A stretch of 64,000 nucleotides of DNA from Adiantum capillus-veneris (Eukaryota > Streptophyta > Polypodiopsida > Polypodiales > Pteridaceae), in NCBI GenBank assembly GCA_014529385.2, contig CM043956.1:84993721-85057720 (forward strand), in the 5' to 3' direction. Numbering within the stretch: position 1 is the first letter of the stretch; each line of letters begins with the position of its first letter. The translations under genes and the position numbers were made by a program. This document shows, one piece after another, positions 1 to 12,587 of the stretch. The notes beneath the pieces are model-generated. The model did not search any database and was not told the DNA's origin. It saw only the letters and a list, made by a program, of their open reading frames with translations.

Positions 1-1560
1 AGCTGGTGGCGAGCCCGGGAGGAAGCAACCTACTCTAATACCAATTGTTGGGATTAGGTTGCAATAAAACCCACAGAGCTTGGAGAAGACAAAGGAAGCT
101 CAAGGCACACAATAGAGAGTGTAGTACTTAGTGCTCAATGGAAAGATAGATAGCCATAGAATGATGGGCGTATATACAATGCGCAGGGGGGAAAACCTCC
201 TAGTGAGTTAAAAAATGCCCCGGTCCTAAGTCTGTTCACATACATCACTTCCACATGTATCTGGTAACAATGAAGTCATGCAAACACCGGTGATAGGTAT
301 GCAAAATACAAAAAATATAACTTTTTTATACTTAGTTGTATGCACAGTCAAAAACATGTGGGGCTATAGCAACCCTATACTTACATTAGGAACACATTGA
401 AGTTAGCGAGAAAACTAGATTGGTTGCATCAAACAATCTCCAGATCTTCAAACATGAAGCAATAGGCTTTTTGCCACATATACATGCAACTATGTTGTGA
501 GAATGAATTACAACCCACCCTTGTATGTGCAAGCCCAAATATCCAAAGAGGGCATTTAGCCATATATGCAACCTCATATGTTGCCACAATTCCACCCTTG
601 AACTCTTACCTTTGTACTAGACAATGCAACCTTAGGATGCTTCTTGATAAACACTAGGCACATGTGATGGTGGAAGACACATGAAAGCTTGCCACAAGCT
701 TGCCAAATTCCAACTAAGATTTGCATCAAGTGTATCTCGTTATCCATACCATGCTCCCACTTTACATCTCCCATAGCATCCTTTAACATGTGGGCTCTAC
801 ATCGTCCACAATCTTTGTCATATGATCACAAAGGCAAGGTACATGGCTATCTGGCACGAGTCGATGCACAAGGACATCTCACTTGTAAGACTAAGGATCT
901 TGGATCGCAACCGTCTTGTTTCCTTTTTACACTTAGAGACTTTATAAAACATATATCATTGACTTGTGCTAGATATCTTACAACTTTCGTTGATAGGGCC
1001 AACTAATGCGGCCTGTAAATCTTGATTCATTAACCATGCACTAGAAAGGAAAAATCAGGATCTTTGTTTCTCCTTTTATTGGAATGTTTTGTTGGGTGAT
1101 AGATGACTTATTGTCATTGATATTGGGGCCTATGGAGAGGTAATGATGCTCTATCTTTACTGATAGGCATTCCAAGCACCCTCCTGACATTGCATGTTGG
1201 GGGTTGAGGAAGTCCTTGCTAAAAGAAACAATTGTGTTGTAGCACGTGATGTATCCCAAGAGTTGGGTGTGATGGAAAACTTGCACATGTGTGGAGGAGA
1301 GCACAATTGTGGTGTTGGTTTAGACCCACTCGGCCATATAACTATGCTTGATGCTTTAGAATTTCAAGTTCATGCTGCCTCTATCTGACTCAAGTAGCAA
1401 CATTGTTTGAGAGTTGAAAAAGAAACATTGTGTGTGTGTGTGTGTGTGTGTGAGTGAGAAAAAGAGAGAGAGAGAGAGAGAGGGAGGGAGAGAGAGAGAA
1501 TTAGAATTGAAAGGGAAGCCCAAATTTCTTGAGGATTGCTTTAGTCACACGGAGTGAGAG
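1..1560. repeat. Segmental duplication, copy A (paralogue of 11,206-12,900)
   Basis: This stretch aligns by eye over most of its length with 11,206-12,900. Shared blocks include the copia LTR edge, the 'gaagtcatgcaaacaccggt' block at about 269, the 'acatgtgggctctacatcgt' block at about 788 and the 'ctcggccatataactatgct' block at about 1,330. A shorter third version, missing the middle part, lies at 3,560-4,520. Open frames inside it (e.g. 689-1,006 plus) are only partly kept between copies and resemble no family I know, so I treat the segment as non-coding repeat. It ends in a (GT)n(GA)n microsatellite. Confidence 0.7.
46..260 (-). repeat. Copia-type LTR edge with adjacent primer-binding site
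   Basis: Read on the minus strand, an LTR ending in ..CCAACA is followed directly by a block resembling the initiator-tRNA-Met primer-binding site of copia elements (TGGTATCAGAGC with two changes). The LTR therefore occupies about 46-260 and the internal region would continue left of the window. The same junction is found at 11,251, so this edge was duplicated with its surroundings. The far end of the LTR is uncertain. Confidence 0.45.
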
Positions 1561-1671
1561 AGAGACAGAGGGAGAGAGTGGATATTGGAATGATACAGGG
1601 AACAACACTTTTGAGGCCGATTGCATTAGTCACATTCTCTCATATTGTACAATTGAATGTATTTACATGCA

Positions 1672-1766
1672 TTAACAGGCGGAGGTCGGAACCTTTTTGA
1701 AAAGGACGTGGATCCAGCCAGTCTCTCAGGGGAGGGCGAGGAGAGAGAGGTAGAGCACCACTAGAT
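1672..1766 (-). pseudogene. 3' remnant of BPS1/ROH1-like gene (third copy)
   Basis: About 95 bp match the downstream flank and last coding segment of the gene copies at 5,703-6,758 and 14,086-15,038: the 'ggcggaggtcggaacc' block, the 'ccagccagtctctcagg' block around the stop codon and the following 'gagagagaggtagagcacca'. The match stops abruptly at about 1,766, where unrelated AT-rich sequence begins. This is a truncated relic of a third copy, flanked upstream by the same microsatellite block as the other two. Confidence 0.7.
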
Positions 1767-1769
1767 TTT

Positions 1770-3070
1770 TTCCTCCGGTTGTTTTCTATCCCAATTATCA
1801 TCTAAAAAGTCCAAACATCTCACATAATTGCAAATGAACATTGTTGTGGTAATTCTTATTTTCTCATCGAAGAAGAAATTACAAACGCTTGAATATGCAT
1901 AAATAGAGCGAGCCTAACAATATTTGTAGTAATTGAATACTTGATGAACTTTTGTATATCTTGAAACAACCCATTCCTCAAGATTTCACTAGTTTGGGAC
2001 GTTGGCAAAGACCAACGTCCCAAACTAGTGAAGTGGCAAATGAGTCACACGACCCTAGCCAGATGATATTTGGGGTTCCAAATATGACATATCATAAAAT
2101 AATATTCCATTATCTGTTGGAATCTCCTTGTGCGATCTTCCTTGGTACATTTTTTCACCAATGTATGCATGGAAAGCATCAAAAATCCCAACTATGCTCT
2201 CAACTGGTTGCCAGCCTGTCCTGTTCGATGCATAAATATTTGTAGCATGTCAAACATGATATCAACCATAAGCCTTTGGAAATAAACATGCACTGAATGA
2301 GATATTTGCTCAAAATACCATATAGCTGGGTCCATGTTGTGGCAAACTAGGAGGAGATGTTTGCAACCTTAAGTCTGCGTGTTAGAAAGCATGTTATATG
2401 AGGATCTCTTTCACCTGCTTTCTTTGTGCACACACTTTAAACTCTTTAACTTGATCCTTGAAAGCCTCCACAAAATCATTGCGTCGCCTCCTCGTCTGCA
2501 ATAGTACCCAACTCTTGATAGTCATTCTAGATGGTATCCACGATTGATCATCTGTAGTATAACTATTAAAAATGGTAACAGAGTCAATTGTAGTGCTAGG
2601 CCTTTGAGAGGTAGTCATGGTGTGCACTAGAACCGATAATAGATTTAATGAAAATATGAAAAAGGGAAGAGAGTTTTGAGAGGGAAGTAGAGTTACTGAA
2701 AGTTAAATTTGGGCGGGAGCATAGATACTGGATAGAGCCTTCAATGCAAGTTTTGAAATTCTTTGGTACAAAGTTAGTACGGTTTACAAAAAGTACGCTT
2801 TGAAAGTGTGACATTATATAATTTGAATAACGATATTTTTGTTTTCCTTATTTTCTCAACGAGTCTCACTCTAAAATACTGATTTTCAAAGTAACATTAG
2901 CCTCTTCCTCATTGGTTGAGTGCCACTCTCTCTACTGAAAGGCCTAGAAGTGAGTCCAAAGTTCTCCTGATGTTTCAAATGAAAAAATGAACTAAAGTTG
3001 GGATTTAGTGCGGGATTTTAACCTTAGAAGCAAAAGCTCGAAGAGTGATTTATATGAAATTTCAACAAGC
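1770..3070. other. Unassigned AT-rich stretch with weak coding-like traces
   Basis: No convincing gene. On the minus strand, broken reading frames between about 2,640 and 1,960 give protein-like segments interrupted by stops and frame changes, which might be the relic of a transposase or host gene. I could not recognise a family. A perfect hairpin is annotated separately at 1,985-2,032. Confidence 0.3.
1985..2032. repeat. Perfect 21-bp-stem hairpin with 6-nt loop
   Basis: The 21 bases at 1,985-2,005 are the exact reverse complement of 2,012-2,032, leaving loop CAAAGA at 2,006-2,011. The stem contains TTTGGGACGTTGG. A perfect stem of this length with a short loop suggests a recent fold-back (snap-back) copying event, or a small structured RNA or regulatory site. 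Confidence 0.85.
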
Positions 3071-3102
3071 AGTTGATGATTGTTGTGACTCTGGAGATGA
3101 TT

Positions 3103-3216
<114 letters not shown>

Positions 3217-3274
3217 GGAATAAAGGGTAGCCCAAATTTCTTGAGGATTGCTTTAGTCACAACAAAGAGTGAGT

Positions 3275-3305
<31 letters not shown>

Positions 3306-3464
3306 GGAGAGAGGGAATTTGTATATGAGGTCTAAACCTAACCATACAATACCAATCTAGATTTAAGTGCATGCTTTGCAAAGAGATTGAAATGGCCACA
3401 ATGTGGAAGATAGTTTTTTTGTTCATGCAATTTTTGGGTTGTGTGGTTATGTCTAGAATTGTCA

Positions 3465-4527
3465 CAGGAAAACATGTTTAGATGTTTTTGATGCTTGGTG
3501 CATGTTACTGTGAAGGTGAATCACCAAGGTGTATAGATATAAAGTATATATAAAGGTGAATATAGATGAAGTCATGCAAACACCAGTGATAGGTATGCAA
3601 AATACAAAAAATACAACTTTTTTGTACTTAATTGTATGCACAATAAAAAACATGTGGGGCTATAGAAACCTTATACTTACATTAGGAACACATTATTTTT
3701 TGATGCTTTGTGCATGTTAGCATGAAGGTGAATCACCAAGGTGTATGGATATAAAGTCTATATACAAATAAATATGGATGAAGTCATGCAAACACAGGTG
3801 ATAGGTATGCAAAATACAAAACATACAACTTTTTTGTACTTAATTGTATGCACAATCAAAAACATGTTGGGCTATAGAAACCTTATACTTACATTAGGAA
3901 CAACACATTGAAGTTAGCAAGAAAACTAGATTGGTTGCATGAAAAGATCTCTATATCTTCAAACATGAAACAATGGGTTTTTGTTCCACATATATGTAGC
4001 TAATGTTGTGAGAATGAATTACAACCCACCCCTGCATGTGTAGGGCCAAGTCTCAAAACAGGGCATTTAGCCATAAATGCCACCTCATATGTTGAAACAA
4101 TTCCACCCTTGTACTCTTACCTTTGTACTGTACAATGCAACCTTAGGATGCTTCTTGCTAAACACTAGGTACATGTGATGGTGGAAGGCACATGAAAGCT
4201 TTCCAAATTCCAACTAGGAGTTTCATCAAGTGTATCTCCTTATCCATGCAATGCTCCCACTTTAGATCTCCCATATCATCCTTTAACATGTGGGCTCTAC
4301 ATCATCCGCAACCTTTGTCATATGAGCACAAAGGCAAGGAAGCTCTCACTACTAAAAAAATTGTGGTGTAGCACGTGAGCATTCCTAAGAGTTGGGTGTG
4401 ATGGAAAAATTGCACGTGTGTGGAGAGAGTACAGTTGTGGTGTTGGTTTAGACCACTCGCAAATAACTATGTCTTGATGATTTAGAATTGCAAGTTCATG
4501 CAGCCTCTACCTGACTCAAGTAGCAAC

Positions 4528-4575
<48 letters not shown>

Positions 4576-4591
4576 GTGTGTGTGTGTGTGA

Positions 4592-4628
<37 letters not shown>

Positions 4629-5190
4629 GGAATAAAGGGTAGCCCAAATTTCTTGAGGATTGCTTTAGTCACACACAAGAGAGAGAGAGAGAGAGAGAGA
4701 TAGAGAGAGGGCGGGGGGGGGGGATTTGTATCTTAGGTCCAAACCTAAGCATACATTACCAATCTGGCTATAAGTGCATGCTTTGCAAAAGATTGAAATG
4801 GTCACAATGTGGAAGCTAGTTTTGTTGTTCATGCAATTTTTGGGCTGTGTGGTTATTTATGTCTAGAATTGTCATAAGAAAACATGTTTGGATGTTTTTA
4901 ATGCTTTGTGCATGTTTGTATGAAGGTGAATCAACAAGGTGTATAGATATAAAGTATATATACGAGTAATATGGATGAAGTCACACAAACACAGTTGATT
5001 CGTATGCTACAAGACGTGGTGTAGCATGTGATGTATCCTAAGAGTGATGTAAAAACTTGCACGTGTGTGGAGGAGAGCACAATTGTGGTGTTGGATTAGA
5101 CCCACTGGCCATATAACTATGCTTGATGCTTTACAATTGCAAGTTCATGCTGCCTCTACCTAACTCAAGTAGCAACATTGTCACTTATTA
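3465..5190. repeat. Dispersed-repeat block with partial copies of 250-1,400 and of itself
   Basis: Three versions of the 'gaagtcatgcaaacac' block occur here (near 3,568, 3,780 and 4,976), with the flanking 'ggtgaatcaccaaggtgtat' and 'acatgtttggatgttt' segments. 3,900-4,500 parallels 395-1,400 with an internal loss of about 350 bp. No gene is seen. The block behaves as a mosaic of decayed repeat copies separated by microsatellites. Confidence 0.6.
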
Positions 5191-5511
5191 AGTTATTTGT
5201 TAAAAAAGGACACTCGTTCCAAATATCAAGAAAAATACTCGATAATCTTTGCAACTTATTAAGTTTGTTTTTTATGTTTTCTCATTTGGATTGTTTCACA
5301 CACTTAGTAGATCCAATGAAAATGGGGAGCTAAGCTTAATGATGCATTATTACTCCTCTTGTTTTATTTATTATTTTTACTTATAGTCGGCTAGTGCTAG
5401 CGTTATCATGGCTGCTTATGATAAAGGTGGTCAATGCTTTAGAATTGCAAGTTCATGCTGCCTCTACCTGACTCAAGTAGCAACATTGTTTGAGAGCTCA
5501 AAAAGAAACAT

Positions 5512-5553
<42 letters not shown>

Positions 5554-5702
5554 GGAGAGAGAATTGGAATTGAAAGGGAAGCCCAAATTTCTTTTACTCA
5601 CATAGAGACAGAGGGAGAGAGTGGAAATTGGAATTGAATGTATTTACATTCACAGGCGGAGGCCGGAACCTTTTGAAAAAGGACGTGGGTCCAGCCAGTC
5701 TC

Positions 5703-6758
5703 TCAAGGGAGGGCGAGGAGAGAGAGGCGGAGCACCAGCAGGGACTGGAAGATGGAGGCCAGTTGCGAGCGGAGCACGGTGACACACGCTCGGGCTTCTT
5801 GCGAGCGCTTGTGCACGCTGTCGATTCTCTGCCTCAGATCCGCAACAGTAGCCTGATCTGCATGAGCTGGTCCGGAGACGGTGGCGTGGATGGAGGCGGC
5901 GGCGGAGTGCAGCCCTTGAAGCTCGAAAAAGAGAGCGCCCATGTCCTCCTGCTTCAGGTCACACTGTAGCTGCTACAGGGGCCCACCCCACATCGTTGCC
6001 GTCGCTAGGCTACTGGCGCTCTTGCAGCTGGAGGCGACGATCTTGCAGGCGCTGCGGATGGCGCCAGATGATGATCGGAGGGGGGGAGCGAAGGCTGCGA
6101 TGGCGGAGGCCAGCACTAGCAGAGATATGAGCAAGGTGCCATCCAAGGCGTGATGGAGGGGCTGTGCTGCGGGATCACGTCGACAATTAGCTGCAGGTGC
6201 CAGCAGCTCGCGCTTGGCCGCCAGCAGCAAGGCCGCCTGCACCTCTTTGATGGGCCTGTATTGGGCACTGCTGAGCGATTGAAGGCCATCTAAGCACGGT
6301 CGCAGCCGCCGTGCTGCTGCCAGGCGACCTGCTCTGGAGGTCTGTACTCCTCGGGCGCTCTGAACTAGCGCTGCCTGAAGGGAGCCCAGCTGGCGGTCCA
6401 CGTCGTCTGCCACCTGCTTGAGAGAGGTGCAAGCGTCCAGCCAGCTCAGCATCTCATCGGCGCGCTGATTGGCGGGTGGAGGCGCAAGCGCATTCTTGAG
6501 AGCAGAGGCAAGAGCGGAGTGGGTGGAGAGCGTGCAGGCGCAGGCGTCAAGCAGCCAATTGAGATGCGCGCTTCCTCCTTGCAGCAGCAGCTGCCCGACC
6601 CGCTGTGTCAGGTCGGCATGGAAGCTGCCCATGAGTAGCTGCACGTCACCTTCCTCTGCACCTGCACCTGCGCTTGCCGCTAGGTGAAGGGGGGCCGTGT
6701 TCTTCATGCGGAATGACTGTACTCTGGCCACCAAGGCCAAAAGGTTGCCAGCGCCCAT
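5703..6758 (-). pseudogene. BPS1/ROH1-like (DUF793-type) gene, copy 1, one nonsense codon
   Basis: The minus-strand frame starts at an ATG ending at 6,758 (MGAGNLLALVARVQSF..) and runs to a TGA at 5,703, about 351 codons, with one in-frame TAG at 5,970-5,972 that is TGG (Trp) in copy 2. The protein is Ala/Leu-rich and largely helical, with one hydrophobic segment in the middle (TLLISLLVLASAIAAFAP) and coiled-coil-like ends. Length, the helical layout and the central membrane-like segment fit plant BYPASS1/ROH1 (DUF793) proteins, which act in root-to-shoot signalling or exocyst-linked secretion. That assignment is from memory and is not secure. The GC-rich coding DNA contrasts with the AT-rich surroundings. 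There is no visible intron. It could be a young pseudogene or a retro-copy. Confidence 0.55.
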
Positions 6759-6759
6759 T

Positions 6760-8126
6760 TTTTTGCTGATCTTATCGACTACAAGGCTACAAGCTGATGA
6801 TCAACGCGGTGCTTGGGAAAACTGGTTCATCAGCACACACATTTATATACCTAAGTAATGGTGTGCTAGCTCCTTATAATTAGTAAAGGTGAAGGCTGGC
6901 TCCACCCTTTTGCTTGTGTGTATGCTTTAGTCATCTTGCTCTGGATTTCAGTCGATCCTCTTTACATGATTTCACCCACCTGCGAATTCTTCTGCTCACT
7001 CACGCCAATTGCATTTCTAGATTTTGTTTTTTAAACATGAACTTGAAGACATGCCTCACCATGTCTTCAAGTTCGATGGACTTGAAGACATGCCTCACCA
7101 TGTCGCGTGACTAATTTTGCATGTCATACTGCTTTTGCTTTCTCACAAGTATTAAAAGTCTTAATGTTTTTCTCGTCGTGATAAATTTTGCATGTGATTC
7201 TTATTTTGATTTTGTACATGTGGAGTGATTGCACTACTTAGTTTTAGTGTGAGTAAATAATCATAAGAGTGATTTATATGAAAGGTCAACAATCAATTGA
7301 CGATTGTTGTGACTCTGGAGATGATTCTTTTGTGTGTGTGTGTGCGCGCGCACGCGCAAGAGAGAGAGAGAGAGAGAGAGAGAGAATTGGAATAAAAGGT
7401 ACCTTAATTTTCTACACCTAGAGTGGTTGCACTACTTAGTTTAGTGTGAGTAACTTAGAATCTTTTAACCTAATACTTTCTTTAAGGCAGATGGACTTGA
7501 AGACATGCGTCACCATATCCCGTGACTAATTTTGCATGTCATACTTCTTTTGCTTTTCTACACCTAGAGTGAATTGCACTACTTAGTTTTAGTGTGAGTA
7601 AAGAATCTTTTTACGTGAACAAAAATCCGATCCGTTGTAAAAGATCTAAGATATTGAATCTCCTAATTGAACTCTTAATTAGACCATCAAGCCTATAAGC
7701 ATTTAAATTTGTAAGACCGTTGTTTGGAACTCCATCATACTTTCCACTTTTTCTTCAGATGTTCTTCTACTCCCCCCCTTAGCTTAAAGTGCATGTATAT
7801 TTGACTAGCCAGGTAAAAAATCTCACCAGTATTAAAAGTCTTAATGCTGTTCTCATCGTGATGAATTTTGCATGTGATTCTTATTTTAATTTTGTACATG
7901 TGGAGTGATTGCACTACTTAGTTTTAGTGTGAGTAAATAATCTGTTAATGTGAACAATTTGCACACATGGAGTGATTGCACTAGTTAGTTTTAATGTGAG
8001 TGAAGAATATTTTAATATAAACAAAGAAGTTGATCGATTGCAATATCTAAGATATTGAATCTCCTAATCAAGCTACTAATTAGACCAATTTAAAGCTGAT
8101 CCCATCATCCCAAATCCTAGATTGCA
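6760..8126. repeat. Cluster of R1 dispersed repeats (TTGCACTACTTAGTTTTAGT units)
   Basis: No gene. The stretch holds several copies of a unit built around 'gattgcactacttagtttta' followed by 'gtgtgagtaaa', next to 'ttttgcatgtgatac' and 'acttgaagacatg' modules. The same modules recur at 15,480-18,620 and 38,820-39,100. The repeat stops at 'cctagattgca' (about 8,126), where copia pol sequence begins. Confidence 0.75.
7039..7074. repeat. Perfect 15-bp-stem hairpin with 6-nt loop
   Basis: 7,039-7,053 (GAACTTGAAGACATG) is the exact reverse complement of 7,060-7,074, with loop CCTCAC. A second direct copy of the left arm with its loop follows at about 7,079-7,103. The normal repeat module elsewhere (e.g. 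15,604) has only one arm, so the inverted arm is an addition in this copy. Confidence 0.85.
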
Positions 8127-10602
8127 ATAGACCTCTACCTTCTTCGAGATCACAATATCGCTACTTCATTACTTTCATTGATGATTTCTCAAGGTATACG
8201 AATGTACTTCTACTTAGACAAAAATCTGAAGCCTTATCTGTTTTCAAACAATTCCACAAGGCTGCAGAACTTCAAACTGGTCGTCGCCTTAAGAAGCTTC
8301 GTAGTGACAATGGAGGCGAATATGTTTCTCGAGAGTTTGTGAGTTACTATGTTGACAGTGGAATTCATCATGAACACACTATTCCATATTCGCCTCAACA
8401 GAACGGTGTTGCTGAACGAAAGAATCGCACTATTCTCAATGCTGTAAGATGTATGCTGATTCATTCTGGCTTATCTCGTGTTTTCTGGGTTGAAGCTACT
8501 TTGACAGCATCATTTATTCAAAATCATCTTCCTACTACTGCACCCTCTGGTAAGATACCCATCACAGCATGGACAGGTGACATTCCTTCTGTATCTCATT
8601 TTCGAACCTTTGGATGTATTGCTTATATTCATGTTCCCAAAGAAACACGAACAAAGCTTGATGCTCCTGGTCTTAAAGTTATTTTTATTGGATATGCTGA
8701 CACTTCCAAAGGCTACAAATTCTATGACCCTTCCTCAAGGAAAGTAATTGTGAATCGTGATGCTACTTTTAACGAACAGCTTATGGGAGGTTCATGGTCC
8801 ATGGATGATTCTGATGATACTAAATCATTGCTTCAGGCTTTTCCATTTCTTTCAGAAGATGAAACTCTTCCTATAGAGCAACTTTCCTCTTCACAACCAT
8901 CCATTCCAAATGTTGCCAATGATGATATTGATATTTTTGTTGATCTGCCTATTGATTTTGAACATGGCTCATGTCATGTTTATGATGATGATATTGCTCA
9001 TAATGCTTTTTCTACTTCTGAAGATCCCGTTACTTATGATGAAGCTATCTCTTCACCACAAAAGGATCAATGGCAAGAGGCTATGGAAGCAGAGTACGAT
9101 TCTCTTATCTCTAAAGGTACATGGATACTAATTGAATTACCTCCTCGTCGTACAGCTATTAAATGTAAGTGGGTGTATAAGACAAAAGTAAAAGCAGATG
9201 GATCTTTTGACAAGTTCAAGGTGCGTTTAGTTGCAAAAGGTTACTCCCAAGTAGCTGGTGTTGATTATCAAGAGACTTTTTCACCAGTTGTTCGCATTAC
9301 AAGTGTTTGAGTTTTATTGGCATTTGCTGTTCAATTTGATTTAGAAGCTCATCAAATGGATGTGCGAACTGATTTTCTTAATGGTGACTTGGAAGAGGAA
9401 ATTTATATGGAACAACCAGAAGGGTTTGTTATTCCAGGTAAAGAAGACCTTGTTGCTCAACTCCATAAGGCACTATATGGTCTCAAACAAGCTTCGCGAG
9501 CCTGGTATAAAAAATTTGATCTTTTTTTCACCTCTAAAGGATTCATCTCTTGCTCGTCAGACCCCAACTTATACATAAAACGCCAAGGTAGCAGTTTTGT
9601 GATTCTTGCTCTTTATGTGGATGATACGATCCTTGTTTCCAATGATTTGGGATTTCTTCAGCAAGTGAAAAAGTTATTGTCTTCTGCATTTGATATGGTG
9701 GATCTTGGAGAGATTCACTCTTGTCTTGGCATTCAAATCCAACGGAACCATACAAAAGGTATTTTATTCCTTCGACTGTCAAAGTTTATTGTAGATATTA
9801 TTCAAAAATTTGGTATGGAATCTGCACATTCAGCCAACACACCTTGTCTTGCGAGCTCTATGAAGAACACTTCTGACAATGGCGGTCAACTTGTCACAAA
9901 TCAACCTTATGCTAACTTGATTGGATGTCTTCAGTTTGTTGGCATGAACACTCGTCCTAATATTATGTTTGCTGCTAATTATCTTGGACAACATCTTGCA
10001 TGTCCTTCTCTTAAGCATTGGTCTGCTGCAAAGCGTGTATTGAAATACTTGAAAGGTACTACAGATTTTGGTTTAGTCTATCGACGACAACTCACATCGG
10101 ATTCTATGCAATCTCTTTCTCTTTTGGGTTACACAGATGCAGATTGGGCAAGCTCACATTTATCTATGCGATCTACTAGTGGAAATTGCTTCTTTATAAA
10201 TGGTTGTTTTGTTTCTTGGACCAGCAAGAAACAATGTTGTGTTGCAGTTTCTACGACTGAGTCAGAATATGTTGGGACATCACTTGCAGCTCGTGAGTTG
10301 ATTTGGCTTCGACAAATGCTGGTTGATATTGGTCACTCTCCTCTTTCTAGCACACCCTTGCGGTGTGACAACCAAAGTGCTATTAGTCTTGCAAAAGACT
10401 ATGTTCAACATAATAAGTCAAAGCACATTGCTGTCCATTATCATTATGTCAGGTATGAAGTATGCAAAGGAACCATTATGGTTGAACACTGTCCAAGTGA
10501 CTAGATGATTGCAGACATTTTGACCAAAGGCCTCAATGAGTCACGTTTCATCCTCTTGCGCTCGGAGCCTGGAGTTGCTTCGGCCTCACTCTTTCTAGAT
10601 TA
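8127..10602 (+). pseudogene. Truncated Ty1/copia pol (integrase, RT, RNase H)
   Basis: The frame is open from about 8,141. It encodes the integrase core (FIDDFSR, RSDNGGEY, PQQNGVAERKNR, giving the D,D,E residues), the GKI..HFRTFGC linker, then reverse transcriptase (DVRTDFLNGDL; YVDD at 9,614-9,625) and RNase H (YTDADWAS; KHI block). In-frame stops occur at 9,308-9,310 (TGA where copia proteins have Arg) and 10,502-10,504 (TAG where they have Gln). After the latter, ADILTKGL continues to a TAG at 10,600-10,602. Gag, protease and the integrase zinc domain are missing. The left edge is a sharp junction with the R1 repeat. Non-functional element remnant. Confidence 0.93.
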
Positions 10603-11052
10603 GCTTCTTTGCTATTGTAATAGCTTTGTACATATGACATTGTAATCTTTTAGGTATCATGCACTATACACACTCCACATTTGCACATTGTGATATCTAA
10701 GTCACTTTAATATTTTTACATAGATGCACAATTCACTTTCACATCATCAACATGCTGGTTCATATTTTCACATTGTATAGGGGCTTGGGTTTTTCCCTTG
10801 AACTCCCCAAGGGTTTTTACATCCAAAGCTACTTTGTTATTGTAATAACTTTGTACATATGACATTGTAATCTTTTAGGTATCATGCACTATGTACACTC
10901 CATATTTGCACATTGTGATATCTAAGTCACTTTAATATTTTTACATAGATGCACAATTCACTTTCACATCATCACCGTGCTGGTTCATATTTTCACATTG
11001 TATAGGGGCTTGGGTTTTTCCCTTAAACTCCCCAAGGGTTTTTTCATCCAAA
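10602..11052 (+). repeat. Two tandem 225-bp repeats in the copia 3' untranslated region
   Basis: 10,602-10,826 and 10,827-11,052 are near-identical direct repeats, both containing 'gtacatatgacattgtaatc' and 'ttcacattgtataggggctt'. They lie between the pol stop and the polypurine tract, so the 3' non-coding region of this copia element has been duplicated in tandem. Confidence 0.9.
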
Positions 11053-11069
11053 GCTAGAGACCTTTGTTT

Positions 11070-11220
11070 GAGTGGGGGTGTTGGAGCTATATATGGCTCA
11101 CTCTACTGAACTTGGTCTCACCTATATATTTGTATCTTGTTTTCAATATGCATCAGTCTTCGGGAGCGTATATGGTGTGTCTCTTGTCTCGTCTCTCTCT
11201 CTTTCTCTCTACATCTCAAT
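11070..11220 (+). repeat. Polypurine tract and start of copia 3' LTR
   Basis: GAGTGGGGG at 11,070-11,078 directly precedes TGTTGGAGCTATATATGG at 11,079, the expected arrangement of polypurine tract and 3' LTR start. The LTR can be followed to about 11,219, where it abuts the opposite-strand copia PBS/LTR edge at 11,226-11,251, so its end is lost or unclear. No matching 5' LTR is seen upstream. Confidence 0.7.
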
Positions 11221-12587
11221 AGGGAGGACGCAACCTGCTCTAATACTAATTGTTGGAATTAGGGTTGCAACAAAACACACATAGCTTGGAGAAGATGAAG
11301 GAAGATGAAGGCACATAACAAAGAGTGTATTACTTAGTGTGCAATGGAAAGATAGATAGCCCTAGAATGATGGGTGTATATACAATGCGCGGGAGAAAAA
11401 ATTTCCTAGTGAGGGAAAAAATGCCTCAACAGTCCTAAGTGTGTTCACACGCATCAGTGCCACATGTATATGGTAACAATGAAGTCATGCAAACACCGGT
11501 GATAGGTATGCAAAATACAAAAAATTCAACCTTTTTGTACTTAATTGTATGCACAATTAAAAACATGTGGCGCTATAGTAACCTTATACTTACATTAAAA
11601 ACACATTCGAGTTAGCGAGAAAACTAGATTGGTTGCATGAAAAAATCTCTATATCTTCAAACATGAAACAATGGGCTTTCTCCCACATATATATGCAGCT
11701 CATGTTGTGAGAATGAATTACAACATATCCTTGTATGTGCATGCCCAAGTCTCAACACAGGGTCTTTAGCCATATATGCCACCTCATATGTTGCCACAAT
11801 TCCACCCTTGTACTCTTACCTTTGTAAGTCTAGACAATGCAACCTTAGGATGCTTCTTGCTAAACACTAGGTACATGTGATGGTGGAAGGCACATGAAAG
11901 CTTGCCACAACCTTGCCAAATTCCAACCGGTGTCTGCATCAAATGTGTCTCCTTATCCACACCATGCTCCCACTTTACATCTCCCATAGCATCCTTTAAC
12001 ATGTGGGCTCTACATCGTCTGCAATCGTTGTCATATGATCACAAAGGCAAGGTACATGGCTATATGGTACAAGTCGATGCACAAGGATATCTCACTTATA
12101 AGACTGGGGGTCTTGGATCGCAACCGTCCTATTTCCTTCTTACACCTAGAGTCTTTATAAAACATATATCATTGACTTGTGCTAGATAACTTGAAGCTTT
12201 CATTGATAGGGCCAACTAATGAGGTCTGTAAATCTTGATTCATTAACCATGCACTAGAAAGGAAAAATCAAGATCTTTGTTTCTCCTTTTACTGGAGTGC
12301 TTTGTTGGGGCCTATGGAGAGGTAATGATGCTCCATCTTTATTGATAGGCATTCGAAGCGCCCTCTTGACAAAGCACGTTGGGGGTTAAGGAAGCTCTCA
12401 CAAAAAAAAAAAAAGTGTTGTAGCACATGATGTATCCTAAGAATTAGGGGTGATGGAAAACTTGCACGTGTGTGGAGGAGAGCACAATTGTGGTGTTGGT
12501 TTAGACCCACTCGGCCATATAACTATGCTTGATGCTTTACAATTGCAAGTTTATGCTGCCTCTACCTGACTCAAGTAGCAACATTGT
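11206..12587. repeat. Segmental duplication, copy B (paralogue of 1-1,400)
   Basis: It begins with the same minus-strand copia PBS/LTR junction (LTR edge at 11,251) and follows 1-1,400 in order: the 'tagatagccctagaatgatg' block, the 'gaagtcatgcaaacaccggt' block and the 'gtgtggaggagagcacaatt' block. It differs by many substitutions and small indels. No gene recognised. Confidence 0.7.

Noticed and set aside
689-1006. Possible small gene, partly repeated at 11,902-12,189
   Set aside because: The frame is only partly kept between copies, has no recognisable domain and lies in a dispersed repeat.
10602-11052. CRISPR-like or short tandem array
   Set aside because: Only two long units with no spacers, in a plant retroelement.
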